Shown one piece after another: positions 22,545 through 31,768 of a stretch of DNA of 64,000 nucleotides; position 1 is the first letter of the stretch; the number at the start of each line of letters is the position of its first letter. Both the position numbers and the translations under genes were made by a program. A model generated the notes under the pieces. That model worked only from the letters and a program-made list of their open reading frames with translations, was not told where the DNA came from and searched no databases. The stretch comes from 67-14 sp020438345. Lineage in GTDB: Bacteria; Actinomycetota; Thermoleophilia; Solirubrobacterales; 70-9. Where the stretch lies: the NCBI GenBank assembly GCA_937872475.1, contig CALMSY010000025.1, forward strand, positions 62,001 to 126,000. The letters run 5' to 3'.

Positions 22545-24995
22545 CTACCTGCGGTGACGGTTGGCTCTTCTGACCCTGACGGTCCGAACCGGAGAGTTCG
22601 CTGCCCGGAATCCCGTGATCGCCAGCACCCTGGCCCTGATACGGGTCTCGTTGTGGATGCGCCGGATCCGGGTACTGGCCCGGCAATGATTTCCACGCGC
22701 CATGTCCGATCCGGCATTTACCCAGACCCATCGCCGGTTCTGGCGAATTCGACGCTGGAAGCCAACTCGCTGCCAAGTGACGGCCGGGCAGGGGTTGAGT
22801 GTGGCGGTGGCGGTCACTATTCCCCCGCGGCGACTGCGGTTGACCCTGTTGCGGTTGAGGCGCAGGCCGAGCCGGCGGTTGGCCGCGGTCACATTCTGCG
22901 CCGGGCCGAAGGAAATGTTGGTGCCCCGGACTGTCGTCTCTTCTGGCCCGGGCCGGGACCAGTCACAGACCCCGCCGGGAAAGATCTGGTTCAGACGGGT
23001 GACTTGTTCCGGGGTGAGACTGCCGTAGTCGGCTGGATTGACAGGTTTCAGAGTGCATTTGGCGGTGATCGAATCAAGCGGCCTGCCTGCCCGGTTCACC
23101 GGCAACGAATGCGGTGGGAAGGTGGTCTGGCAGATATTTGTCGCACCGATCGCGGCTTCACCGTCTATCCGATTGCCGCCGATCCAACAGGCATCGACAG
23201 CATTTGCGGGTTTTTTGGCGATGACTTTCTCGGCCAGCGGTCTGGTCGAACTGTCGCTGGCGATCGCATCGAGCCAGTCCGAAAGGATGTCGGTTGCCGC
23301 GGCGCTCATCGGCTGAACGTTGTTGCTGCCCATCGCCCGGAACATCACCTGGTTGGCATGGGTGCCGTTGAAGCGGTCCAGCCTCGTCCGCAGGCGAAAG
23401 GTATTCACGTACTGATGGACATTGCCGTTCGGGTTGTCGTCCTGGTAGTTGCGCTGGTCTATCACGGGGACCGAAGACCAGCCACCCGCACCCTGGTTGA
23501 TGCGGCCGGTCTCATAGGCGACCCTGAGAGCAGCCGGGTCGGCGACCGAGCGTCCGGCCTGGAAGTTTCCGTTGTTGTCAAAGCCCCCGATGAACTCGTT
23601 CAGGTCAAGGAACCGCTTGACATTGATGCTGCCTTCCTCGAGGGCCTGAAGGCCGTACTGGACTCCGGTGTTGTCGTAGGTTCGGCGGGCGAACCCGGTG
23701 TCGGGGTCGGTGCCGTAGATGTTGACCATGTTGTCCCAGATCGTGCAGCGAACACCTCCCGGATTGGTCAGTGGGTCGAAGATCACCGAGACCGGGACGA
23801 TCGTCTCGATGCATCCGTCGCTTGCGTTGACTACTTCCGCGCCATTGGCCAGGTTGCTGCAGCCGCCGGCGCTGGGGGTCATCCCGGTAATCGCACGGCG
23901 TTGGGCGCCGGAAAGGCTCTGGCCCTCGACGTTGCCGGAAAAGTAGTTCTCGAGCAGCCAGCAGTCCGGGTAATCGGGTGAGGAGTTGTCCGGGAAGCTG
24001 GCCCCGGGATTGAGCCCATCGAGCAGTCCGGGATAGTTCTGGGCGATCATCTGGATCTGGATCGAGCCGCCGGAACCACCCGCTCCGGCCGTCCAGACAT
24101 CCGGCCGGCCCAGCGATTCGATCGCATGTTCCTTCACCATTGAGGTGGTCTCGGCCGAGAGTACGTCGTTACATGAGGTATTGAAAACGTTCAGGCTCGA
24201 ACCTAGAACGACGAATCCGCGGCGCAGGAGATCATCGTTCAATCCTCCAGAGGCTGCCTCGCCCTGCTGGTGGCCGGTCGAACAGCCTCCCTCATACAGG
24301 TAGAAGAACCTTCCGTTCCAGCCATTGCCCATCCGGCCGTCGGCAGCCAGGGTTGCGAAGTTGTAAACCGCCCGGTTGATCACACCCTGTTCGAGGCGGA
24401 CCACGTAGTCGACAGTCTCCCCGGTCCGGGTCGTGGTCTGGACCAGGTCGGCCGGACGATCGGTCGGACTGGCCAGAAGTTTGAAGTTGTTGCTTGACGA
24501 ACGGTAAAACCAGCTCACCTTTGTGTTCGCAAAGCAGTTGGTGTTCAGGGCCGGACCCAGCCCCAGGGCCTCGGTCGTGCAGAAAAAAGGCTGCTGGAGA
24601 GGGCCGGAAAGCAGCGGTCCCTGGAGATCGCTGTTGAAGATCGCAAGGCGGGAGCCCGAGTTCTGGCCCGGGGCCCAGGCGGTGATCCAGTTTCGTCCCC
24701 GTCGGATCCCGGTGAGCAGTCCGGTCCGACGCCGTGAATTCGCGGATTCGGCCCGTAGCGACCCGGTGACGACCTGGCCATTCAGCCGCACGACCATCTG
24801 GCTGCGGGTGGCGAGAGTCGGGGCGGTAACCCGAATCAGCGCGTTGCCCCCGGTCACCCGGTTGGCCTGGCTGGAGAGCACCTCGATCCGTACCGGATTG
24901 GCGGCACCCGCACCGGACGGCAGGGAACCGGAAAGTCCGGCGATACATGCCAGCAGGACGAAGGACAACCACTTCACAACGAGCTGAAAGTTCAA
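22545..24995 (-). CDS. Large secreted DUF6351-like protein
   Basis: This is a predicted secreted protein of about 816 residues. It begins with the signal peptide NFQLVVKWLSFVLLACIAG, then an Ig-like start (RIEVLSSQANRVTGGNALIRV, LNGQVVTGSL) and a large catalytic-like part with GAGGSGGSIQIQ, a possible serine-nucleophile elbow. It also has many cysteines and GWSSVPVIDQRNYQDD. I recognise the pattern as DUF6351, whose function is unknown. The last 120 residues are a separate Arg/Asn-rich domain. TTG 24995 is chosen because GAGGAGA stands just upstream and a signal peptide follows; the open frame upstream would run into tRNA-Val. Confidence 0.75.
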   Translation of the reverse strand: MNFQLVVKWLSFVLLACIAGLSGSLPSGAGAANPVRIEVLSSQANRVTGGNALIRVTAPTLATRSQMVVRLNGQVVTGSLRAESANSRRRTGLLTGIRRGRNWITAWAPGQNSGSRLAIFNSDLQGPLLSGPLQQPFFCTTEALGLGPALNTNCFANTKVSWFYRSSSNNFKLLASPTDRPADLVQTTTRTGETVDYVVRLEQGVINRAVYNFATLAADGRMGNGWNGRFFYLYEGGCSTGHQQGEAASGGLNDDLLRRGFVVLGSSLNVFNTSCNDVLSAETTSMVKEHAIESLGRPDVWTAGAGGSGGSIQIQMIAQNYPGLLDGLNPGASFPDNSSPDYPDCWLLENYFSGNVEGQSLSGAQRRAITGMTPSAGGCSNLANGAEVVNASDGCIETIVPVSVIFDPLTNPGGVRCTIWDNMVNIYGTDPDTGFARRTYDNTGVQYGLQALEEGSINVKRFLDLNEFIGGFDNNGNFQAGRSVADPAALRVAYETGRINQGAGGWSSVPVIDQRNYQDDNPNGNVHQYVNTFRLRTRLDRFNGTHANQVMFRAMGSNNVQPMSAAATDILSDWLDAIASDSSTRPLAEKVIAKKPANAVDACWIGGNRIDGEAAIGATNICQTTFPPHSLPVNRAGRPLDSITAKCTLKPVNPADYGSLTPEQVTRLNQIFPGGVCDWSRPGPEETTVRGTNISFGPAQNVTAANRRLGLRLNRNRVNRSRRGGIVTATATLNPCPAVTWQRVGFQRRIRQNRRWVWVNAGSDMARGNHCRASTRIRRIHNETRIRARVLAITGFRAANSPVRTVRVRRANRHRR

Positions 24996-25091
24996 ATCTC
25001 TCCTCGACTGGACCGAACCGACATTGCTTCTCCTCGATGAAGAACACGGCAAGGCGGTTAGTTGCGGTGCTGCGCTAGGCTCTTCGTCCGC

Positions 25092-25164
25092 GGGCGCATA
25101 GCTCAGTTGGTAGAGCGCCACCTCGACACGGTGGAGGTCACTGGTTCGAGCCCAGTTGTGCCCA
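25092..25164 (+). tRNA. tRNA-Val (GAC)
   Basis: Acceptor GGGCGCA pairs with TGTGCCC (one G-U pair). The D arm is AGCTCAGTTGGTAGAGC, the anticodon loop TCGACAC (anticodon GAC) lies between CCACC and GGTGG, and the T arm has GTTCGAGCC. The discriminator is A. CCA is not encoded. A strong terminator follows 12 bases later. Confidence 0.96.
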
Positions 25165-25175
25165 CTTGGAGACAG

Positions 25176-25200
25176 AAACCCGGCCCTCTGGGCCGGGTTT
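25176..25200. terminator. Strong terminator after tRNA-Val
   Basis: AAACCCGGCCC (25176-25186) pairs perfectly with GGGCCGGGTTT (25190-25200) around a 3-base loop. It ends the tRNA-Val transcript and can also serve the convergent gene on the minus strand, whose stop is 18 bases away. Confidence 0.85.
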
Positions 25201-25217
25201 CGCGTTCCGCGGACCGG

Positions 25218-26606
25218 CTACCTGCCGGACTTGCGTTTGGACTTCCTTTTCACGACCAGACCAGCTTTGGTCACGAGCTTCACGTCGCCCGCTTTGACCG
25301 TGAACTTCACGGTCCCGCGGCCTGCCGCTGAAGCACGCGTCCGGACTCGAACCGTTGCGGTTCGGCTGCCCGCGGCCTTGACGGTCAACACGGCGCAACT
25401 GCTGCGACGTGCAAGCCGGCCCGGCGCCTTGGCGCAGACCCTGACACCCGCAGCATCCGTGTCACCTGTGTTACGGACGAAAACCCGGTAAATCGCAACT
25501 TTGCCAGCTTTGACGTTGGCGCTTTTCGGTTTCTTCACGGCAAGCAGCGCACCGACCGGTTCCGGAACAGTGGTTGGGGCGATCGGACGGCTGATGCCAT
25601 TCAGGCTGTCAACCGCGCCGATCAGGTCCCCATTCCCGAAATCATCCACCGCGACTATCGTCGGGAGCTTCCCGCGGCGTTGCTCGCAGGCCCGGGCCCG
25701 GTTGACCAGCAAATCCTTCGTGTTGAGCACGTCGGCCACCGCCGGATCGGGTGAGATCGGGTCACCATTGTCGAGAGTGCCATTGACCCAGTGGTTCATG
25801 AGGAAGAGCGGCCCGCTCTGGCCGCCGCGATTCGGGCGACAGGTGGAATTCAAAGTGAGCGGATTCGTCAGAAGGTCCATGCCCTGCGCGGTGGTCATCG
25901 GATCACCGGCTTCGTTTTTCCGGAAGTCATATGGCGTCTCCTGCATCGGGCCTGCGTAACCGTTGTGGAACCAGGGCACAGAACCGGTGTTGCCTTCGGA
26001 AAGCATCACGACTCGCTGGTTTGTGGCGATCATCTGTCCGAGCGTCGGATAGCTCGAGGTCGGACCGGTGTAGATGTAGCCGATCAGACCGCTGGCAGTG
26101 ACCGCAGTGGCGAAATCATTCGGGTTTATTCCGTTCTCGACAACGAAGACGAGCACTTCACGCGGGTTCGCGGCAAGAAAGCTCGCGACCTTGCTGAACT
26201 CACCGGCCAGATCGGACGCACCAAGACTGCAATACGAGTGGCAAAGATAGGTGCCCGCGACTCCGGCCGGATTGCCGTCGGTCGCGTTGTTCCAGTTGAT
26301 GACGCCACCGCTTCCGTCGGGTTTGCCGTAATGGGTGTCGATCAAGAACGCCCGAATGTCCTTCTGTAGCTGGGTGGGGATGGAAAAATGCTGATTGGGG
26401 AGCAGCCAGCCGTACTCCTCATTTGACATCGAGTTGTGGGTGCCTGGAAGGACCACCTGGTCCAGGCTCCGACCGCACAGCTCGACCGCTCCGTTGCAGG
26501 GCTCCTCGGCCGCGGCCGTCGCCACCTGAACCGTTCCGATTGACAGGACACTGATAGCTGCGGCGGCGAGCCACAGCGCGCTTCTTCTCCCGAACATTGA
26601 ATTCAT
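25218..26606 (-). CDS. Secreted PI-PLC-like phosphodiesterase with C-terminal repeat-like domain
   Basis: This 462-residue protein has a signal peptide (ALWLAAAAISVLSIGTVQVATA) followed by a PLC-like TIM-barrel domain. It contains LPGTHNSMSN (first catalytic-type His), FLIDTHYG, LCHSYCSLG (second His), EVLVFVVENG and WFHNGYAGPMQETPY. The C-terminal 110 residues (VAIYRVFVRNTGDTDAAGVRVC) look like a DUF11/CARDB-type beta domain and end in a basic tail. The family cleaves phosphoinositide-type lipids, but many bacterial members have unknown substrates. ATG 26606 is used; ATG 26597, better spaced from GAGAAG, is possible. Confidence 0.85.
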   Translation of the reverse strand: MNSMFGRRSALWLAAAAISVLSIGTVQVATAAAEEPCNGAVELCGRSLDQVVLPGTHNSMSNEEYGWLLPNQHFSIPTQLQKDIRAFLIDTHYGKPDGSGGVINWNNATDGNPAGVAGTYLCHSYCSLGASDLAGEFSKVASFLAANPREVLVFVVENGINPNDFATAVTASGLIGYIYTGPTSSYPTLGQMIATNQRVVMLSEGNTGSVPWFHNGYAGPMQETPYDFRKNEAGDPMTTAQGMDLLTNPLTLNSTCRPNRGGQSGPLFLMNHWVNGTLDNGDPISPDPAVADVLNTKDLLVNRARACEQRRGKLPTIVAVDDFGNGDLIGAVDSLNGISRPIAPTTVPEPVGALLAVKKPKSANVKAGKVAIYRVFVRNTGDTDAAGVRVCAKAPGRLARRSSCAVLTVKAAGSRTATVRVRTRASAAGRGTVKFTVKAGDVKLVTKAGLVVKRKSKRKSGR

Positions 26607-26660
26607 CTTCTCATGTAACCGCGCTGCGAAGACCGGGTTGCGGCCAATACGATACGGCCC

Positions 26661-27701
26661 GTGAGTTCAGAGTCCGGAATGAGGCTGGCTTCGGCAATCC
26701 TCGGCTTGCTGCTCCGGACTCTCCTCGCCATCCCGGACAGTCTGATGGGCAAAATCTTCCGCAAGCCCCCGGCCGAGGCGGCCGGACTTCGCCCCGACGC
26801 CTGGGCGATTGCAAGGGTCACCGCCGTCATCGAAGGCGGAAGCACTTCATTCGTACCGTCGGAAGCCCGCCGGGAGACAGAGATTCTCGCAAGGGCTGTC
26901 AGCCTGCCGGTCCCGGGCGTAAAAAGCCAGGAATGGGATCTCCCAGGGCAGGATCGGTGCCTCAGGGCCCGGCTCTTTACTCCGGAATCCGATCCACTGG
27001 CCGGTCCGATGCTGGTCCACTTCCATGGAGGGGGATGGGTTCAGGGGTCTGTCGAATCCCATCGTGGCGCCTCGGCCTGGCTTGCCCGGGAAGCGGGTAT
27101 CCGGGTGCTTTCGGTCGAATACCGGCTCGCTCCCGAGAATCCTTTTCCGGCCCAGGCTGATGACGCCCTGCTGGCCTGGCGGTCGGTGATGGAGGATCCG
27201 GCCCGATTCGGCGCCGACCCGACCCGGGTGGGTGTGATTGGCGACAGCGCCGGGGCGCAAATGGCGACTGTGCTTTGTCTGGACCTGAAACACGCCGGGG
27301 AGCCGCAGCCTGCCTGCCAGGTGCTGATCTATCCGGTTACCGACTGTGCCGGGACGATGAAGTCCAGGGCCACCTTTGCCAGCGGCTACTACCTGACCAA
27401 GGCCCGGATGGACTGGTTTGAGGAATGCTTCGTGCCGGAAGGGGAAGCAAGGAATCCGCGGCTCTCACCGCTTTATGCCGGGGACCTTTCGGGACTTGCC
27501 CCGGCCGTGGTTTCGCTGGCGATCGCCGACCCGCTTCTTGAAGAGGGCTACGCCTACGCGCAGCGACTGGCTGAATCCGGCGTGCCTGTCACCGTCGACT
27601 GGATGCCGATGCTTCACGCCTGGTTCAACATGACGGCCAGCCGCTCCAGTCGTCGTGGCCACGAGGTGCTGGCCGCCCGGGTGAACGAACTGCTCGGCTG
27701 A
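26661..27701 (+). CDS. HSL-family alpha/beta hydrolase (esterase)
   Basis: This is a 346-residue hormone-sensitive-lipase-type esterase. It has MLVHFHGGGWVQGS (oxyanion hole), YRLAPENPFPAQADDA, the nucleophile elbow GDSAGAQ, the acid in IADPLLEEG and the His in MLHAWFNM. A hydrophobic N-terminal helix (LASAILGLLLRTLLAI) may attach it to the membrane. The start is GTG, 54 bases from the divergent PLC-like gene, so they may share a control region. The natural substrate is not evident. Confidence 0.9.
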   Translation: MSSESGMRLASAILGLLLRTLLAIPDSLMGKIFRKPPAEAAGLRPDAWAIARVTAVIEGGSTSFVPSEARRETEILARAVSLPVPGVKSQEWDLPGQDRCLRARLFTPESDPLAGPMLVHFHGGGWVQGSVESHRGASAWLAREAGIRVLSVEYRLAPENPFPAQADDALLAWRSVMEDPARFGADPTRVGVIGDSAGAQMATVLCLDLKHAGEPQPACQVLIYPVTDCAGTMKSRATFASGYYLTKARMDWFEECFVPEGEARNPRLSPLYAGDLSGLAPAVVSLAIADPLLEEGYAYAQRLAESGVPVTVDWMPMLHAWFNMTASRSSRRGHEVLAARVNELLG

Positions 27702-27719
27702 TCCGTCTACGATTGGCCG

Positions 27720-29642
27720 ATGCCTGTCGAATCCAGCCCGATAACCGTCAACCTGCCAGATGGCACCCCTCTCCAGTTGGAGAAGGGCGCCACGGGTGCC
27801 GACGCCGCCCTGGCGATCGGCGAAGGGCTGGCCCGGGCTGCGCTGGCCCTCAAGGTCGGGGATGAAATCCGGGACCTGAGTGCCCCGGTTGCCGACGGAG
27901 AGCAAATCTCGATCATCACCAGCCGTGATCCGGAAGGTCTTGAACTGATCCGGCACGACGCGGCACATGTGATGGCCGCCGCGGTGCAGGAGCTCTATCC
28001 GGGCACGCGGGTGACGATCGGTCCGGCGATCGAGAGCGGCTTCTACTACGACTTCGACTTCCCGGATGACGTGAAGATCACCGATGCGGACCTGCCGGCG
28101 ATAGAGGACGCAATGCGTCGCCACATCAAGGCCGACGAAACCTTCGAGCGTCGGGACGTTCCGGTCGCCGAAGCGATCGGGATCTTTGAAGCCCAGGACG
28201 AAAGATTCAAGGTTGAGCTGATCAAGGATCTGGTCAGCAACGAGGGAGCCGAAACGGTTTCGCTTTACCGAAACGGTTCTTTCGAGGATCTTTGCCGCGG
28301 TCCTCATGGTCCGGGCACCAAGCGGATCAAGGTGATCAAGCTCAATTCGGTCGCCGGCTCCTACTGGCGTGGTGACGAGAATCGGGAGCAACTGACCCGG
28401 ATCTACGGCACGGCTTTTTTTTCCAAGGATGATCTCGCCGAGTACCTGGAGCGAATCGAGCAGGCCAAGGCCCGGGACCACCGCCGGCTCGGTCCGGAAC
28501 TAGATCTGTTCATGCTTCGTGACGAAGCTCCCGGCATGCCGTTCTGGCTGCCGAACGGGACAGTTCTCCTGCGACTGATCGAAAGGGAAGTCCGCCAGCA
28601 GCTGACCCGTCGTGGCTACAAGGAAATCGCCACACCGCAGGTGATGGACGAGGAACTCTGGCACCGCTCCGGACACTGGGACAACTACAAGGACGACATG
28701 TATTTCATGGAGGTCGACGAGCGGCGCTACGCGCTGCGGCCCATGAACTGTCCGGGTTGTTGCCTTGTTTACGGTTCTCAACGGCATTCGTACCGTGACC
28801 TGCCGCTGCGGCTCGCCGAGTTCGGCCGGGTGACGCGAAACGAGAGGGAGGGTGTTCTTCACGGGCTGCTTCGGGTCAGGGCTTTCACTCAGGATGACGC
28901 TCACGTCTACTGCACGATCGATCAGGTTGAGTCCGAGGTGGCCGAGATCTGCGAGGCAATTGACGAGCTCTACGCCCGTTTCGGCTTTGATGACGTCCAG
29001 GTTGAACTGTCAACCCGTCCCGAGAAGTCCCTGGGCAGTGATGAGCTCTGGGAAAAAGCGGAAGGCATGCTGAAGAACGCGCTCGACGCACAGGGTCGTG
29101 ACTACAAGATCAACCCCGGTGATGGAGCCTTCTACGGTCCCAAGATCGACTTTCATGTGACCGACGCCCTGGGCCGTTCCTGGCAGCTCGGCACCTGCCA
29201 GCTCGACTTCCAGATGCCGGAGAGGTTCGGCCTCACCTACACCGACTCCGAGGATGAACAGGAACGTCCGGTGATGATCCATCGGGCCCTGCTCGGTTCG
29301 ATGGAGCGTTTCGCCGGCATCCTTATCGAGCACTATGCGGGTCGCTTCCCGGTCTGGCTGGCACCGATCCAGGCCCGGATCGTGCCGGTCTCGGACAAGC
29401 ACCTCGACTATGCCCGCCAGATTGCCGAAGACCTGCGAACGGGTGGTGCCCGGGTCTCTGTCGAGGAGCGCTCCGAATCGGTCGGCAAGAAGATCCGCGC
29501 CGCCGAGCTCGGGCGTTTCCCGTTCATGCTCGTGGTCGGTGACCGCGAGATGGAAGCGGGCGAGGTTTCGGTCCGTTCGCATGAAGAAGGCGAACTTGGC
29601 GCGATGAGTGTTGAAAAGTTCTGTATGCTGCTTGACAGTTGA
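27720..29642 (+). CDS. thrS: Threonyl-tRNA synthetase
   Basis: ThrRS charges tRNA-Thr. The 640 residues show a TGS domain (VNLPDGTPLQLEKGATGADAA), the editing domain with RHDAAHVMAAAVQELYPG, the class II core (MNCPGCCLVYGS, RLAEFGRVTRNE, RVRAFTQDDAHVYC, ERFAGILIEHYAGRFPVWLAP) and an anticodon-binding domain. The Zn ligand Cys is in MNCPG. Length is typical. It precedes infC by 93 bases, a conserved bacterial neighbourhood. No T-box motif is seen in the 18 bases upstream. Confidence 0.98.
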   Translation: MPVESSPITVNLPDGTPLQLEKGATGADAALAIGEGLARAALALKVGDEIRDLSAPVADGEQISIITSRDPEGLELIRHDAAHVMAAAVQELYPGTRVTIGPAIESGFYYDFDFPDDVKITDADLPAIEDAMRRHIKADETFERRDVPVAEAIGIFEAQDERFKVELIKDLVSNEGAETVSLYRNGSFEDLCRGPHGPGTKRIKVIKLNSVAGSYWRGDENREQLTRIYGTAFFSKDDLAEYLERIEQAKARDHRRLGPELDLFMLRDEAPGMPFWLPNGTVLLRLIEREVRQQLTRRGYKEIATPQVMDEELWHRSGHWDNYKDDMYFMEVDERRYALRPMNCPGCCLVYGSQRHSYRDLPLRLAEFGRVTRNEREGVLHGLLRVRAFTQDDAHVYCTIDQVESEVAEICEAIDELYARFGFDDVQVELSTRPEKSLGSDELWEKAEGMLKNALDAQGRDYKINPGDGAFYGPKIDFHVTDALGRSWQLGTCQLDFQMPERFGLTYTDSEDEQERPVMIHRALLGSMERFAGILIEHYAGRFPVWLAPIQARIVPVSDKHLDYARQIAEDLRTGGARVSVEERSESVGKKIRAAELGRFPFMLVVGDREMEAGEVSVRSHEEGELGAMSVEKFCMLLDS

Positions 29643-29735
29643 TTCGAAGCACGAAAAAGAACCCGCGCCCTGCTGCGCCCGCGTGCTCGCCTACCCGTCT
29701 CTTGTCCGCTTGATTCGTCCGTTGGTTCGCAGCTA

Positions 29736-30533
29736 GTGCCGATTCCGCGCAGGTTCGACCGGCGTCCCCCCGATCGGGACAACACTCGTATCAACGAGCG
29801 TATCCGCGTACCCAAGGTTCGCCTGATCGGGGCTGATGGCGAGCAGGTCGGAATCGTTGATACCGACAAGGCCCGCCAGATGGCCCGTGACGCAGAACTC
29901 GACCTTGTTGAGGTCGCGGCGGGCGCGAAGCCGCCGGTCTGCCGGCTGCTCGACTACTCGAAGTACAAGTACGAGCAGGAGCAGAAGCAGAAGGCCGCCC
30001 GCAAACACCAGACCCAGGTGAACATCCGCGAGATCAAGCTTCGCCCGAAGATCGCGGATAACGACTACAACACCAAGAAGGGTCATGTTGCCCGTTTCCT
30101 GAAAGCCGGTGACAAGGTGAAGGTGACGATCATGTTCCGTGGGCGAGAACAGGCCCACCCGGAACGCGGCCGCGACCTGCTTTACCGGCTGTTCGAGGAT
30201 CTCGGTGAAGAACTCGCCGTAATCGAAACCAGACCACTTCAGGAGGGACGCAACATGAGCATGCTGCTCGGCCCCTCCAAGGAAGCTACCCGCGAGGCCG
30301 AAGCCGGCAAAGCGGCCCGGAAGAAGGACAAGGGAAAGAGCCGCGGTGGTGGGGAAGCCCCGGCTTTGCCGGATCATCCCAACGCCGTAGCCCCTGATGC
30401 GATCCCGGATCACCCGAACGCCGTAGCTCCCGACGCGGTCCCGGACCACCCGAACGCCGTTCCACCGGACACCGAGCCCGGCACACCGGCTCCGAGCGAG
30501 TCCGAAGCCGGCCCGGCCGAATCCGCAGACTGA
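29736..30533 (+). CDS. infC: Translation initiation factor IF-3 with repeat-bearing C-terminal tail
   Basis: IF-3 keeps the 30S subunit free and checks start codons. Residues 1-185 cover the family: TRINERIRVPKVRLI, DLVEVAAGAKPPVCRLLDYSKYKYE, VNIREIKLRPKIADNDYNTK, KVKVTIMFRGREQAHPERG and NMSMLLGP. The remaining 80 residues are extra: a basic stretch (KAARKKDKGKSRGGG), three copies of PDHPNAV and an acidic end. It starts at GTG; many infC genes use rare start codons such as ATT for autoregulation, which is not obvious here. rpmI and rplT are displaced downstream by an antisense gene. Confidence 0.97.
   Translation: MPIPRRFDRRPPDRDNTRINERIRVPKVRLIGADGEQVGIVDTDKARQMARDAELDLVEVAAGAKPPVCRLLDYSKYKYEQEQKQKAARKHQTQVNIREIKLRPKIADNDYNTKKGHVARFLKAGDKVKVTIMFRGREQAHPERGRDLLYRLFEDLGEELAVIETRPLQEGRNMSMLLGPSKEATREAEAGKAARKKDKGKSRGGGEAPALPDHPNAVAPDAIPDHPNAVAPDAVPDHPNAVPPDTEPGTPAPSESEAGPAESAD
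30369..30470 (+). repeat. 36-bp tandem repeat within infC
   Basis: Three in-frame units begin at 30369, 30405 and 30441. The first two are complete (12 codons, PDHPNAVAPDAI and PDHPNAVAPDAV); the third is partial (PDHPNAVPPD). Third-position changes between copies (CAT/CAC, CCC/CCG) show they have diverged under selection for the peptide. Confidence 0.9.
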
Positions 30534-30551
30534 CCAGACCACCTTCCGGAG

Positions 30552-31643
30552 TCAGGTGACGGGGCCCATCCGCGCCAGTTGTTCGGCGATCCGGTCCGCG
30601 GCGTGCCCGTCCCAGAGCGGAGGTGGTTGCGGTGGTGGGGCGGAAGGGTTCCGGGCGGCGATGATCGAAGGGATCTCGCTGATCCGGGCCGGGTCGAGGC
30701 CGAGGAGAGTGTTGGTGCCGAGCTCGATCGTCACCGGGCGCTCGGTGTTGTCGCGGAGGGTGAAACAGGGGACTCCCAGGTAGCTGGTCTCTTCCTGAAT
30801 GCCGCCGGAATCGGTCAGGACCGCGCCGGCATCGGCTTCGAGTGAGAGGAACTCGAGGTATCCGGCCGGGTCGACCAGATGAAGGTTCTCCGCAAGTTCG
30901 GCGTTGCCGGCCAGCCGGGCCCGGGTCCGGGGATGGACCGGGAAGAGGACCGGCATCGCGCCGGAGACCTCATTGAGGGCAGCTACCGCCTCGAAAAGCA
31001 GCGGTCCGTCGACCAGGGCGGGGCGGTGGAGAGTGACCAACAGGTAGGAGCCCGGCTCGAGACCGAACTGGCGGCAGGCTTCCAGCGGCCGGAAGCGATC
31101 CTGCAATGCGACCAGGCTGTCAATCATCGTGTTGCCAACGAAATGTGCCCTTTCGGCCGGGATCCCTTCCAGTTCCAGGTTGCGCAGGGCCTCTTCGCTG
31201 TGGACCCAAAGGGTGTCGCTGATCTGGTCGGTGACGATCCGGTTGATCTCCTCTGGCATCGTCCGGTCGTAGCTCCGGAGCCCTGATTCCAGATGGGCTA
31301 CCGGGATTTCCAGCTTTACTGCGGTGAGGGCCGCAGCGAGGGTCGAATTGACGTCGCCCGGTACGACCACCAGATCCGGACGGTCCTCGACCAGCAGCGG
31401 CTCGAGGCGCTCCATGACGCGGGCGGTCTGCTGGGCATGGGTGCCCGAGCCGACCTCGAGCATGTGGTCCGGGGCCGGTACGCCAAGCTGCTCGAAGAAG
31501 ATCTCGCTCATCAGCCGGTCATAGTGTTGACCGGTGTGGACGATCGTCTGATCGGCCCCCGGCATCCGCCTGCTGATTGCGGCGATCAGCGGCGCCATCT
31601 TGACGAAGTTGGGCCGGGTTCCGAGCACGTGGACGATTCGCAT
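30552..31643 (-). CDS. wecB: UDP-N-acetylglucosamine 2-epimerase (non-hydrolysing)
   Basis: WecB interconverts UDP-GlcNAc and UDP-ManNAc for surface polysaccharide. The 363 residues begin MRIVHVLGTRPNFVKMAPLI and include HTGQHYDRLMSEIFF, VPGDVNSTLAAAL, HLESGLRSYDRTMPEEINR, VTLHRPALVD and TDSGGIQEETSYLG. Length is typical. It lies antisense between infC and rpmI, breaking the usual infC-rpmI-rplT operon, with no mobile-element trace around it. Confidence 0.95.
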   Translation of the reverse strand: MRIVHVLGTRPNFVKMAPLIAAISRRMPGADQTIVHTGQHYDRLMSEIFFEQLGVPAPDHMLEVGSGTHAQQTARVMERLEPLLVEDRPDLVVVPGDVNSTLAAALTAVKLEIPVAHLESGLRSYDRTMPEEINRIVTDQISDTLWVHSEEALRNLELEGIPAERAHFVGNTMIDSLVALQDRFRPLEACRQFGLEPGSYLLVTLHRPALVDGPLLFEAVAALNEVSGAMPVLFPVHPRTRARLAGNAELAENLHLVDPAGYLEFLSLEADAGAVLTDSGGIQEETSYLGVPCFTLRDNTERPVTIELGTNTLLGLDPARISEIPSIIAARNPSAPPPQPPPLWDGHAADRIAEQLARMGPVT

Positions 31644-31768
31644 CCCGGCAAATCTACCGGCGGGCCCGGCCAGCCTGGCAGCACCCGGCGCGGGTTCCCG
31701 CTGGAAATCACTCCGTTTGCAGGGCGGAAAGGCGGTGGGCCGGCAATTTTGATTGAATGTTCCGGCTC

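Noticed and set aside
22554..23981. Long + strand open frame (475 codons) antisense to the DUF6351-like gene
   Set aside because: Its translation shows no family pattern, while the opposite strand encodes a signal peptide and coherent domains. It is a shadow caused by high GC.
30369..30470. Short repeats as a CRISPR array
   Set aside because: The repeats are in frame within infC, without spacers or cas genes; the same reasoning applies to the 22-bp tandem at 43051.
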